A stretch of DNA of 64,000 bases from Phenylobacterium sp. (GCF_013911965.1 NZ_JACESE010000004.1:1-64000); one strand, 5' to 3'; positions 34,046 to 41,825 are shown, numbered from the stretch's first letter. The notes: a model not told the origin generated them from the letters alone. Translations and numbers: made by a program.

Positions 34046-34890
34046 GCTGGCGGCCCGACCGACGCACGGCCCTGCTCGGCCTGGCGGCGGGCCTCGCCGC
34101 GCCGGCGCGGAGCCTCGCCGAGGATGGCCTGCCGCTGCGCCTCGACGGGCGGTTCATGCAGGGCGGAGTCGCCGTCGGCCGGACGATCCCCGGCGCCCAG
34201 GTCCTGCTGGACGAGACGCCTCTGACCGCCGCGTCGGACGGCGGCTGGTTCGTCATCGGCTTCGATCGCGACGCGCCGAGCCGCATCCTGCTGCGCGTGA
34301 CCGACGGCCATTCGGAGGCGGTCCGTCCGCTGGTCCTGCAGTCGGGCGAGTACGATGTGCAGCGGATCGACGGCCTGCCCCAGGACACCGTCACCCCCAT
34401 GGACCCGGACCTGCTGGCGCGGATCCGCGCCGAGGCCGAGCGCAAGCAGGTCGGCTTCGCCAGCCTTGCGCAGCGGGACGATTTCAAGAGCGGCTTCATC
34501 ATGCCGCTGTCGGAGTTCCGCCTCTCGGGCCGTTTCGGCGACCAGCGCGTCCTCAATGGCTCGCCGTCGCGTCCGCACTACGGCGTCGACATGGCCGCTC
34601 CCCTCGGAACCCCGGTCCTGGCCCCCGCGGCCGCCACCGTGGCCTTCGCCGAGACGGGACTGCACTACGAGGGAGGCCTGATCATGCTCGATCACGGCCA
34701 GGGCCTGGTCAGCGCCTATCTCCATCTGTCGCAGGTGCTGGTCGCTCCGGGCCAGGAGGTGGCGCAGGGCCAGCCGATCGCCGCCGTCGGCGCCGAAGGC
34801 CGCGCCACCGGTCCGCACCTGTGCTGGCGCATGAAGTGGCGCGACCGCAACCTCAATCCGCTCAGCCTCGTGGGCCTGCGCGCGGCCTGA
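34024..34890 (+). CDS. M23-family (LytM-type) metallopeptidase with HxC variant zinc motif
   Basis: 288 residues. A likely signal sequence (ALLGLAAGLAAPARSLA, residues 15-31) is followed by an immunoglobulin-like N-terminal region and an M23 domain (about 170-280): FGDQRVLNGSPSRPHYGVDM provides the first His and Asp ligands, MLDHGQGLVSAYLHLSQ the core, and GRATGPHLCWRMKWR the end. The last motif is normally H-x-H; here the second His is Cys. Cys can bind zinc, so the enzyme may still cut peptidoglycan cross-bridges, or it may be a LytM regulator of amidases. Start: GTG at 34024 within the end of the DUF2093 gene; a better-spaced ribosome site (GGAAGGAG) would favour a CTG at about 34042. Confidence 0.85.
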   Translation: MEGDEPLSWRPDRRTALLGLAAGLAAPARSLAEDGLPLRLDGRFMQGGVAVGRTIPGAQVLLDETPLTAASDGGWFVIGFDRDAPSRILLRVTDGHSEAVRPLVLQSGEYDVQRIDGLPQDTVTPMDPDLLARIRAEAERKQVGFASLAQRDDFKSGFIMPLSEFRLSGRFGDQRVLNGSPSRPHYGVDMAAPLGTPVLAPAAATVAFAETGLHYEGGLIMLDHGQGLVSAYLHLSQVLVAPGQEVAQGQPIAAVGAEGRATGPHLCWRMKWRDRNLNPLSLVGLRAA

Positions 34891-34891
34891 G

Positions 34892-35809
34892 CTAGCGCCG
34901 CTTGCGCGCGTAGGTGTCGTTGGGCCAGCGCTTGTGGACCCAGAACCACTCCGCCGGCCGTTCACGGATCCGCTCTTCCATGAAGGTGTTGATGCGCGCC
35001 ACGGAGGCGGCGATGTCGGCGGTTCGGTCGCCGCTCTTCTTGGGCTTGATGGGCGGGTGGACGATCACACGGAAGCGCGCCTTGTCCAGCCGCTGGACCG
35101 ACATGGGCTGCAGCACCGTGTCGAAGCGAAGGGCCAGGCGCGAAGGGCCGGGCGCAGTGTGGACCGTCTTGCCGAAGAAGGGGGCGGCCACCCCGCCGTT
35201 GAACTTCTGGTCGTTCATCAGGGCCACGGACTCGCCCCTGGCCAACGCCTCGAGCACCTCGCGCGCGCCGTCGCCGCCCTTCGGCGCGAACAGCCTCACC
35301 CCGTAGCGGAAGCGGTTGTCCCGGATGCGCTGGTCGAAATAGGGGTTGTTCGCCGCCCGGTAGGTCATGTGGCAGGTCACGCCCGAATGGGCGATGACCG
35401 CGGGCATGATCTCCCAGTTCGACAGATGGCCGGAGACGAAGACCACGGGCTCGTGCGTGCGGGCGATCTCGGCCAGGCGCTCGGCGCCGACGATCTCGAT
35501 GCGGTCGCCCGCGCCGACGATGCGGTCGATGATCGGGAATTCCGCGAAATTGCGGCCGGTCTGCGCCCATTGCGCATCCAGAAGGGCGTCGATCTCGGCC
35601 TGGCTCAGATTGGGAAAGGCGATCCGCAGGTTGCGCTCCGCCGTCCTGTGCGCGCTGGTCAGCGGCCCCAGCCGGCGGAGCAGCCAGGCGCCGAAGTCCG
35701 AGACGGTGTCGATGGGAAACAGGCGCGCCAGGGCCGTCACGCCGTCATAGGCCAAGGCCTCCAGCCGCCAGAGCAGGTCCTGACCCAAGGAAGTTCGCGC
35801 GCGCGCCAT
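34892..35809 (-). CDS. Lipid A lauroyl (LpxL/HtrB-like) acyltransferase
   Basis: 305 residues, LpxL/LpxM family. Adds a secondary acyl chain to lipid A at the inner face of the inner membrane. The H-x4-E catalytic motif is GHLSNWEI (about residues 122-129); RNFAEFPIIDRI, YRAANNPYFDQRIRDNRFRY, ALMNDQKFNGGVAAPFFGK and the ending PAEWFWVHKRWPND are all diagnostic. No clear N-terminal membrane helix, so peripheral attachment is likely. Converges with the M23 gene with 1 nt between them, and diverges from the XRE regulator. Confidence 0.92.
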   Translation of the reverse strand: MARARTSLGQDLLWRLEALAYDGVTALARLFPIDTVSDFGAWLLRRLGPLTSAHRTAERNLRIAFPNLSQAEIDALLDAQWAQTGRNFAEFPIIDRIVGAGDRIEIVGAERLAEIARTHEPVVFVSGHLSNWEIMPAVIAHSGVTCHMTYRAANNPYFDQRIRDNRFRYGVRLFAPKGGDGAREVLEALARGESVALMNDQKFNGGVAAPFFGKTVHTAPGPSRLALRFDTVLQPMSVQRLDKARFRVIVHPPIKPKKSGDRTADIAASVARINTFMEERIRERPAEWFWVHKRWPNDTYARKRR

Positions 35810-35942
35810 GGACCTCTACTAGTCTCGCCCAGCGCCTTCGTGCAACGCGAACCGCAGTCGCTTGGCGCGCGACTTGCGGAAGCCGGCTCACACCGTCTCT
35901 GTTCGGGACGGCGCATCTCTTAACCACGAGGGGGAAAGAGAC

Positions 35943-36323
35943 ATGGGCAACGAAATCGACGTTCACCTGGGCAAGCGCCTCCGCCGTCGGCGGCGGCTGC
36001 TCGGCCTGACCCAGCAGCAGCTGGCCGGCGCCTGCGGCGTCCGCTTCCAGCAGATCCAGAAGTACGAGTGCGGCGCCAACCGCATCTCCGCGGCCCGGCT
36101 GTGGCAGCTGTCGGAGGCGCTGGAGGTTCCTGTGGCCTATTTCTACGACGGTCTGTCGGAGAAGGCGGGCGAACGGCCCCAGCCGTGCGATTCGGGCGGC
36201 GAGGTCCTGGCCAGCAAGGAGACCATGGACCTGATCCGGGCCTACTACCAGCTGGGCGAGCGGCCCCGCCGGCGGCTCCTGGACCTGGCCAAGTCGCTCA
36301 ACGGCGACGGCGAAGCGGGCTGA
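35943..36323 (+). CDS. XRE-family transcriptional regulator (PraR/PhrR-like)
   Basis: 126 residues. A Cro/C1 helix-turn-helix (residues 6-65: VHLGKRLRRRRRLLGLTQQQ, GVRFQQIQKYECGANRISAA) followed by a short C-terminal helix (KETMDLIRAYYQLGERPRRR). The FQQIQKYE-x-G-x-NRI-x-A block marks the PraR/PhrR/SinR group of small alphaproteobacterial regulators used in attachment, stress and quorum control. Ribosome site GAAAGAGA precedes the ATG at 35943; a longer start at 35862 lacks one. Target unknown; the divergent lpxL-like gene, 130 nt away, is a candidate. Confidence 0.85.
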   Translation: MGNEIDVHLGKRLRRRRRLLGLTQQQLAGACGVRFQQIQKYECGANRISAARLWQLSEALEVPVAYFYDGLSEKAGERPQPCDSGGEVLASKETMDLIRAYYQLGERPRRRLLDLAKSLNGDGEAG

Positions 36324-36394
36324 ATCCCGGCGATCTTGGCCGCGCCCTCGGGTTCGGCTTTCCGTGGGCGCCGCTTGCGGGCTAAACCGCCCGG

Positions 36395-37231
36395 ATGCTG
36401 AGCCCCGATCGCCTCTCCGCGCTCGAAGACGTCCTCGTCGAGCTGAACCGCGCCGCCGCTGACGTCGCCCTGCCCCTGTTCCGCGCCGATCACGGCCTGG
36501 AGGACAAGGGCGGCGCGCCGGGCCTGAACGCCTTCGATCCCGTCACCGCCGCCGACAAGGGCGCGGAGGCGGCGATCCGTCGGATCATCGCCGAGCGCTT
36601 TCCCGAACACGGCGTCATCGGCGAGGAGTATGGCGAGGATCGCCCGGATGCGGAGTTCGTCTGGGTGCTCGACCCTGTGGACGGCACGCGGTCCTTCATC
36701 TCCGGCCTGCCGCTCTGGTGCGTGCTCATCGGCCTTCGGCACGAGGGCCGGCCGGTGCTGGGCTCCATCTACCAGCCCTATCTCGACGAGCTCTACATGG
36801 GCCACGCGGGCGGCTCTCGCCTGCTGCGCGGCGGGGTCTCGCGCCCCTTGCGCGTGCGCGCCTGCCCGAAGCTGACCGACGCCACCATCTCCACCACCGA
36901 TCCGGAGGCCTGTTTCGACGGGGCCGAGGCCGGCGCCTGGACGCAGGTGCGCGCCGCCGCGCGGCTGGCGCGCCTGGGCCTCGACGCCTACGCCTATTGC
37001 ATGGTCGCGGCGGGGGCCATGGACATGGTCATCGAGGCCGGCCTGAAGTCGTGGGACATCGAGGCGGCCATTCCGCTGATCGCCGGCGCCGGCGGCCTCG
37101 TCACCGACTGGCGCGGCAACCCGCCCGGGCCGCACGGCGGCCAGATCGTCATCTGCGGCGACCGGGCCTGCCTGGACGAGGCCCTGGTGGCGCTCAGGCG
37201 TTCGGCGAAGTCGGCTTCTTCCGCGTCCTAG
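36395..37231 (+). CDS. hisN: Histidinol-phosphatase, inositol-monophosphatase type
   Basis: 278 residues, magnesium-dependent IMP fold. Metal ligands are in GEEYGE (about residues 72-77), WVLDPVDGTRSFISGLPLWC (90-109) and the closing WDIEAAIPLIAGAGG (about 212-226). The TRSFISG and SWDIEAAIPLI forms match HisN, which dephosphorylates histidinol phosphate in Alphaproteobacteria lacking the HisB-type enzyme. Other IMP-family phosphatases (CysQ, SuhB) are less likely from these motifs. Its 3' end overlaps the convergent hydrolase gene by 38 nt. Confidence 0.88.
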   Translation: MLSPDRLSALEDVLVELNRAAADVALPLFRADHGLEDKGGAPGLNAFDPVTAADKGAEAAIRRIIAERFPEHGVIGEEYGEDRPDAEFVWVLDPVDGTRSFISGLPLWCVLIGLRHEGRPVLGSIYQPYLDELYMGHAGGSRLLRGGVSRPLRVRACPKLTDATISTTDPEACFDGAEAGAWTQVRAAARLARLGLDAYAYCMVAAGAMDMVIEAGLKSWDIEAAIPLIAGAGGLVTDWRGNPPGPHGGQIVICGDRACLDEALVALRRSAKSASSAS

Positions 37232-38354
37232 GCGCGGCCGTCTTGGGCGTCGCCGCCCCCGACGCTGGCTTTGTCTTCGCCGCGCCGGCCGCAGCCGCCT
37301 TCGAAGCGGCGGGCCTGGCCTTCGCCGCCGGCTTCGGCGCATCCGCCCCGGCCGCGGCGGCCTTGGACGTCGCCGGCTTGCGTGCGGCCTTGGGCGCGGC
37401 CGGTCTCGGAGCATGGCGGTCGGCCAGGGCGTCGAATTCGGCGAAGAAGACGGCGCGCCGCTCGTCGGTCTCCATCAGGATCTCGTGCAGAGCGCCCTTC
37501 ACCACCACCAGGCGGCCGTCCGGCAGCCGGCGGGCGACCTCGTCCTGGGCGGCGTTGTCGACCAGCTTCTCCTGCTCGGCCTGACAGATCACGACGGGGA
37601 TGGTCACGCCGTCCAGGGCGCCGGGGCGGACGAACTCGTCGCGCGCCTTCAGGGCGAAATGCAGCCAGCTCCAGGTGGGCGATCCCAGCGCGAGATCGCG
37701 ATTGGCCGCGATCTGGGCCCGGGCGCGGGCGAAGCGGGTCCGGTCGTGGGTCAGGACGTTGCCGTCGAAGCTGTCGTCGAAGGGCTTGCCCGGATCGCCC
37801 AGAACATAGCCGCCGCCCCGGCCCAGCAGCCGGTTGGCCGCCACCATCAGCCCGACGGCCCTGGGATAGCGTCCGACCTTCACCCCCAGCATGGGCGCCG
37901 ACAGGACGGCCGCGGCGAAGCGAGAAGCCTGTCCGTGGGCGAGCGCCAAAAGAGTGAGGCAGCCGCCCATGGAATGGCCGACGGCGAGCCACGGCTTCGG
38001 AAGCTCGGCTTCGAAGGCGGAAAGCAGGATGTCGAAATCGGCCAGGAATTCGTCGTAGCCGTCCGCATGGCCCTTCAGCCGGTCCGGCAGAGCGCGGTGC
38101 GACAGGCCCTGGCCGCGCCAGTCGTGGGCCAGCACGACGAAGCCGCGGCCGGTCAGGTCTTCGATGACCTCGAAGTACTTCTCGATCGGCTCCGTCCGGC
38201 CGCCGCTCAGCACCACCGAGCCCCGGGGCGTCCCCTGGGCCGGGAACAGCGCCGCCCGCAGCTTCGCGCCGCCGGCGCCGATGATCCAACGGGCGGAGGC
38301 CCCGGCCGGAACCGGGGCGGCGGGGATGTCGGTCAGCGGGGCGGTCTCGGCCAT
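37194..38354 (-). CDS. Alpha/beta hydrolase (lysophospholipase-like) with histone-H1-like tail
   Basis: 386 residues. Residues 20-315 form a serine aminopeptidase S33/monoacylglycerol-lipase-like hydrolase: HDWRGQGLSHR, nucleophile GHSMGG, aspartate after the VVICQAEQEKLVD strand and histidine in GALHEILMETDE. After that come about 70 residues made almost only of Ala, Lys and Pro (repeats like PKAARKPATSKAAAAG), resembling histone H1 or polyhydroxyalkanoate-associated tails, which might bind DNA, RNA or polyphosphate. The tail is encoded across the overlap with hisN. Substrate unknown. 15 nt follow to the SCP2 gene behind it. Confidence 0.82.
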   Translation of the reverse strand: MAETAPLTDIPAAPVPAGASARWIIGAGGAKLRAALFPAQGTPRGSVVLSGGRTEPIEKYFEVIEDLTGRGFVVLAHDWRGQGLSHRALPDRLKGHADGYDEFLADFDILLSAFEAELPKPWLAVGHSMGGCLTLLALAHGQASRFAAAVLSAPMLGVKVGRYPRAVGLMVAANRLLGRGGGYVLGDPGKPFDDSFDGNVLTHDRTRFARARAQIAANRDLALGSPTWSWLHFALKARDEFVRPGALDGVTIPVVICQAEQEKLVDNAAQDEVARRLPDGRLVVVKGALHEILMETDERRAVFFAEFDALADRHAPRPAAPKAARKPATSKAAAAGADAPKPAAKARPAASKAAAAGAAKTKPASGAATPKTAAPRTRKKPTSPNA

Positions 38355-38369
38355 GGAACTCCTCGCCGG

Positions 38370-38678
38370 TCAGGCGGCCTGGGCGAACAGGCTCTGGATC
38401 TTCGATTGCATGGAGAAGGCCAGGCCCATGTCCGACATCCGCATCCGCTTGCTCATCAGCGCGGTCATCGGATCGAGCCGGCGTTTGCCCAGGGCCTTCA
38501 GGTCGGAGAGGCTGATGGTCACCACCAGGTCGGCGGGGGCGTCGTCATTGCTGACGTGGCGTCCGTCGATATGGATCACGCCGTCGCCCTTCAGGTCGAG
38601 CTTGACGGTGTGGGGAAGCGGCTCCCCCGCCGCCACCGCCCGGGCGATGCGTTCGGTCAGTTCCTCGAGGCCGGCCAT
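38370..38678 (-). CDS. SCP2 sterol-carrier domain protein
   Basis: 102 residues, a single SCP2 fold: HTVKLDLKGDGVIHIDGRHV, DLVVTISLSDLKALGKRRLD, then MTALMSKRMRMSDMGLAFSM. Such proteins bind fatty acyl-CoA or other hydrophobic ligands in the cytoplasm. AAGGAAGGGA precedes the ATG at 38678. It lies upstream of and in line with the lysophospholipase-like hydrolase (15 nt gap), so a lipid-handling pair is plausible. Divergent from the PPOX gene across a 123-nt region with a perfect palindrome. Confidence 0.85.
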   Translation of the reverse strand: MAGLEELTERIARAVAAGEPLPHTVKLDLKGDGVIHIDGRHVSNDDAPADLVVTISLSDLKALGKRRLDPMTALMSKRMRMSDMGLAFSMQSKIQSLFAQAA

Positions 38679-38768
38679 GACGTCCCTTCCTTCGGCGCGA
38701 CAGTGGCCCGGCCGCCGGACGATGTAAACCGAAGGGCCGTGACACGGAGACCCGGCTCGTCCAGTATC

Positions 38769-38785
38769 TTGCGAACAATTCGCAA
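38769..38785. promoter_or_regulatory. Palindromic operator candidate between SCP2 and PPOX genes
   Basis: TTGCGAA-CAA-TTCGCAA, a perfect 7-3-7 dyad 17 nt before the PPOX start codon and overlapping its leader. The sequence is AT-richer than its surroundings and of the size bound by MarR, TetR or HxlR dimers. No such regulator is encoded here. Confidence 0.6.
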
Positions 38786-38801
38786 ATCTGGGAGGCGAAC
38801 C

Positions 38802-39413
38802 ATGGGCAAGCTGGAGCTGGCCGACCTCGACAGGCTCTATCGGCCCCCGGGCAAGGTGGTGCTGGACAAGGTGCTGAACCACGTCGACAGCCACGGCCGC
38901 TCCTTGGTCGCCCTCTCGCCCTTCTGCGTCGTCAGCGCCGCTGGCCCCGACGGGCGGCTCGACGTCTCGCCGCGGGGCGGGGAGCCCGGATTCGTCCATG
39001 TGAGCGAGGACGGACGCACCCTCTTTCTGCCGGACCGGCCGGGCAACAACCGGCTGGACATCCTGCGCAGCATCCTGGCCGGCGACGGGCGCATCGGCAT
39101 GATGTTCATGATCCCGGGGTTCGACGACGTCTACCGGGTCAACGGCCGCGCCGAGGCCAGCGACGACGCCGACCTGCTGGCCCAGTTCGAGGAGTTCGGC
39201 CGCCTGCCGCGCCTGGTCCTGCGCATAGCCGTGGAGGAGGCCTTCCTCCACTGCCCCAAGGCCATCATGCGCGGCCGCCTCTGGGATCCCGACGCCCGCG
39301 TGGAACGCAGCCTGCTGCCGAGCGGCGCGGAGATGGTGTCGGATCAGCTGAAGCTCGGCCCCCTGCCCGTCACGAACGAGCAGATCATCGAAAGCTACAA
39401 GACCCAGCTCTGA
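38802..39413 (+). CDS. PPOX-class FMN-dependent flavoprotein (MSMEG_1061 type)
   Basis: 203 residues, pyridoxamine-5'-phosphate-oxidase-like split barrel: LSPFCVVSAAGPDGRLDVSP, GRTLFLPDRPGNNRLDILRS, GMMFMIPGFDDVYRVNGRAE and FLHCPKAIMRGRLW match the MSMEG_1061 family. Members bind FMN or F420 and reduce or detoxify small molecules; the physiological substrate is unknown. GGGAGG sits 7 nt upstream of the ATG at 38802; the long upstream in-frame extension is not used. Palindrome at 38769-38785 is the likely control point. Confidence 0.88.
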   Translation: MGKLELADLDRLYRPPGKVVLDKVLNHVDSHGRSLVALSPFCVVSAAGPDGRLDVSPRGGEPGFVHVSEDGRTLFLPDRPGNNRLDILRSILAGDGRIGMMFMIPGFDDVYRVNGRAEASDDADLLAQFEEFGRLPRLVLRIAVEEAFLHCPKAIMRGRLWDPDARVERSLLPSGAEMVSDQLKLGPLPVTNEQIIESYKTQL

Positions 39414-39419
39414 GGCGCC

Positions 39420-40295
39420 TCAGGTCGGCTTGACGAACCGCAGGGTCATGCGGTCGCTCTCGCCGATCGCCTCGTAGCGGCTGCGGTCGAAGTCGGGGTC
39501 CACGGGCTCGCCGCGCGGCGAGGTGCGGCCGACCGGCGGCAGGGTCCAGACGCCGAAGGGGTGATCCTTGGTGTCGCGCGGATTGGCGTTGATCTCGCTG
39601 GTCCGGTCCAGGATGAAACCGGCCTCCTGCCCCAGGCGGATGACATAGGCCTGATCCACATAGCCGCTGGCCGCAGCGGGATCCTGGACGCCGCCGGGCT
39701 CGGCGCGATGCTCCACGACGCCGAACACGCCGCCGGGCTTGAGGGCCGCGAAGGCGTCGGCGAAGGCCTTGTCGACGATGCCGCCGGCCATCCAGTTGTG
39801 GATGTTGCGGAAGGTCAGCACCAGGTCGGCCGTGCCGGCCGGCGCGATCGGCCCGCTGGTCGGTCCGAAGGCGGTGATCTCCACCTCCCCATAGAGACGC
39901 GGACGCGAACGCAGCTTCTGCCGGTAGGCCTCGACCACCTCGACCGAGGCGGGGTCGCTGGGCTGCAGGTTGGCGGCGTAGAGCTTGCCGTTGGAGGCGG
40001 CCAGGTACGGCGCCAGGATGTCGGTGTACCAGCCGGCGCCGGGCCACATCTCGACCACCGTCATGCCCGGCTTCAGGCCGAAGAAGTCCAGCGTCTCCGC
40101 CGGATGGCGCCAGGCGTCGCGCGCCTTGTCCTCCGGGGGCCGCCACTCGCCGGCGACGGCCTCCTGCAGGGTCATGGCCGAGGCGGGCACCCGAGGTTCG
40201 GCCTCTTCCCCCCGGTTGCAGCCGGCCAGGGCCGCCCCGCCGAGGGACAGGGCGCCGGCGAGGGCGGCGCGACGCGAAAGCAACAGGTCCGCCAT
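39420..40295 (-). CDS. Exported methyltransferase-like protein, lipoprotein form (COG4798-like)
   Basis: 291 residues. The first 26 form a lipoprotein signal with a twin-arginine look (SRRAALAGALSLGGAALAGC, lipobox LAGC). The rest is a class-I methyltransferase fold: PGMTVVEMWPGAGWYTDILA is the AdoMet motif I, LVLTFRNIHNWMAGG motif IV, LKPGGVFGVVEHRA motif V. Exported versions are puzzling, since AdoMet is cytoplasmic. Shares with the gene behind it the C-terminal block EINANPRDTKDHPFGVWTLP and AIGESDRMTLRFVKP, so the two are paralogues. Starts 2 nt after the stop of that upstream gene. Reaction unknown. Confidence 0.8.
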   Translation of the reverse strand: MADLLLSRRAALAGALSLGGAALAGCNRGEEAEPRVPASAMTLQEAVAGEWRPPEDKARDAWRHPAETLDFFGLKPGMTVVEMWPGAGWYTDILAPYLAASNGKLYAANLQPSDPASVEVVEAYRQKLRSRPRLYGEVEITAFGPTSGPIAPAGTADLVLTFRNIHNWMAGGIVDKAFADAFAALKPGGVFGVVEHRAEPGGVQDPAAASGYVDQAYVIRLGQEAGFILDRTSEINANPRDTKDHPFGVWTLPPVGRTSPRGEPVDPDFDRSRYEAIGESDRMTLRFVKPT

Positions 40296-40297
40296 GC

Positions 40298-41146
40298 TCA
40301 CGCCGCCGGCTTCACGAATCGCAGGGTCATGCGGTCGCTCTCGCCGATGGCGTCGTACTTGGCGCGGTCGAAGTCGGCGGCCGGCGCCTCGCCTCGGGCC
40401 GCGCTCTGGCGGACCGGCGGCAGGGTCCAGACGCCGAACGGATGATCCTTCGTGTCCTTGGGATTGGCGTTGATCTCCGACTGGGCCTCGAGCTTGAACC
40501 CGGCCTTCTCGGCGGCGGCCACCACGGTGGCGGTCGAGACATAGCCGTCGCGGGCCCCCTCGACCTCCGGACGGGGATCGGAGCGATGCTCCTCCACCGC
40601 CAGCACGCCGCCCGGCTCGAGGACGGCGTAGAAGTCGTTCATCGCCTTTTCCAGCATGCCGTCCCGCCACATCCAGTTGTGGATGTTGCGGGCGGTGAGC
40701 ACGAGGTCGGCCGAACCCGGCGCGCCGAGCGGCTTCGACGTGGCGCCGAAGCCGACATAGGCGATGTCGCCGAACACCGCGGCGTCCGCATACTTGGCCT
40801 CGAAGGCGGCGCGGCCCTTACGCGCCCCGTCCGACAGGCCCGGATCGTCCAGGTCGGCGACAGCGGCCACGTAGGTCCCGCCGGCGGCCTTGACGTAGGG
40901 GGCCAGGATCTCCGTCCAGTAGCCCGAGCCGGGGGAGATCTCGACGACGGTCTGGCCCGGCTTGAGGCCCCAGAAGACCAGGCTTTCGTACGGATGGCGC
41001 GCCTCGTCGCGCGCCACATGGGCCTCGCCGCGCTGGCCGCCGCCGATCACCTGGCGAAGGACGGCGTCCTCGGCCTGGGCTGCGGTGTTCAGGGCGAGCG
41101 CCGCGACGGCGCCCACGACGAAGGCTTCGAACCTGGGGTGGAACAT
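40298..41146 (-). CDS. Exported methyltransferase-like protein, Sec-signal form (COG4798-like)
   Basis: 282 residues. A cleavable Sec signal (residues 1-25, ending LNTAAQAED) leads into the same methyltransferase-like fold as its paralogue: PGQTVVEISPGSGYWTEILA, LVLTARNIHNWMWRDGM, LEPGGVLAVEEHRSD. It keeps EINANPKDTKDHPFGVWTLP and AIGESDRMTLRFVKP. It is first in the two-gene unit, with GGAG 8 nt before the ATG at 41146. Absence of a second RR pair suggests export unfolded, so the AdoMet question is even sharper here. The divergent region is shared with hsp20. Confidence 0.8.
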   Translation of the reverse strand: MFHPRFEAFVVGAVAALALNTAAQAEDAVLRQVIGGGQRGEAHVARDEARHPYESLVFWGLKPGQTVVEISPGSGYWTEILAPYVKAAGGTYVAAVADLDDPGLSDGARKGRAAFEAKYADAAVFGDIAYVGFGATSKPLGAPGSADLVLTARNIHNWMWRDGMLEKAMNDFYAVLEPGGVLAVEEHRSDPRPEVEGARDGYVSTATVVAAAEKAGFKLEAQSEINANPKDTKDHPFGVWTLPPVRQSAARGEAPAADFDRAKYDAIGESDRMTLRFVKPAA

Positions 41147-41228
41147 GCTTGGGCTCCGGCGTTCTTGCTGGCCGGTGACCCTAAGGACGCGAGACGATCT
41201 GGCAAGGCTGAGCCTGTGCGATCGACCT

Positions 41229-41256
41229 CTTGAAACCGAAAAACTGCGCCCCAAAT
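41229..41256 (+). promoter_or_regulatory. Sigma-32 (RpoH) promoter of hsp20
   Basis: CTTGAA (41229-41234), 14-nt spacer, CCCCAAAT (41249-41256): one mismatch to the RpoH consensus CTTGAA-N14-CCCCATNT, 114 nt before the small heat-shock gene. Confidence 0.75.
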
Positions 41257-41262
41257 CCTTGA

Positions 41263-41369
41263 GCGAAGGCGCTGGATGTCCGGGCCTTCCGGCCGCAGGC
41301 GAGGCCGAACGGCTCGCCGCAGGTCGATCATGACGCAACCTTGCTTAGCCAAGAAGGATGTGACCGCAC
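41263..41369 (+). promoter_or_regulatory. ROSE-like RNA thermometer leader of hsp20
   Basis: The predicted leader holds GGCGAG/CTCGCC (41298-41303, 41313-41318) and, just before the start, CCTTGCTT-AGCC-AAGAAGG (41339-41357). The latter pairs the TTGCT motif with the AAGGA ribosome site (41354-41358), leaving a G-G mismatch and a bulged C. ROSE elements of rhizobial hsp20 genes have this UYGCU opposite the ribosome site, melting on heating. Structure inferred by eye. Confidence 0.55.
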
Positions 41370-41825
41370 ATGCGTACTCTCGACTTTTCCCCGCTCTACC
41401 GCTCCGTCGTCGGCTTCGACCGTCTGGCCGGCCTGCTGGAAACCGCCGCGGCCGACGCCGCCAGCGGCTATCCGCCCTACAACATCGAGCGCACGGGCGA
41501 TAACGCCTACCGGATCGAGATCGCCGTCGCCGGCTTCCGCGCCGACGAGCTGACCATCGAGGTCAAGGAGAACCTGCTCACCGTCCAGGGTCGCAAGGCG
41601 GCCAATGACGAGACCCGCCGGTTCCTGCACCGCGGCCTGGCCGAACGCGACTTCGAGCGCCGCTTCCAGCTGGCCGACTATGTGGTCGTGACCGAGGCCC
41701 GCCTCGCCGACGGCCTGCTTTCGATCTCGCTCCGTCGCGAGCTCCCGGAAGCCCTGAAACCCCGCCAGATCGAGATCGCCACGGGCCCGGCCCAGGATCT
41801 GATCGAAGGCGAGAAGGCCGCCTAA
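41370..41825 (+). CDS. Small heat-shock protein Hsp20 (IbpA-like)
   Basis: 151 residues. A short N-terminus (FSPLYRSVVGFDRLAGLLE), an alpha-crystallin domain (about 35-128: YPPYNIERTGDNAYRIEIAV, LTIEVKENLLTVQGRK, FLHRGLAERDFERRFQLADY) and a C-terminal tail. It is a class-A bacterial sHSP, forming ATP-independent holdase oligomers. The usual C-terminal I-x-I anchor appears as IEI in RQIEIATG. Control at two levels is suggested by the sigma-32 promoter and ROSE-like leader; a strong terminator follows, so it is monocistronic. Confidence 0.95.
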   Translation: MRTLDFSPLYRSVVGFDRLAGLLETAAADAASGYPPYNIERTGDNAYRIEIAVAGFRADELTIEVKENLLTVQGRKAANDETRRFLHRGLAERDFERRFQLADYVVVTEARLADGLLSISLRRELPEALKPRQIEIATGPAQDLIEGEKAA

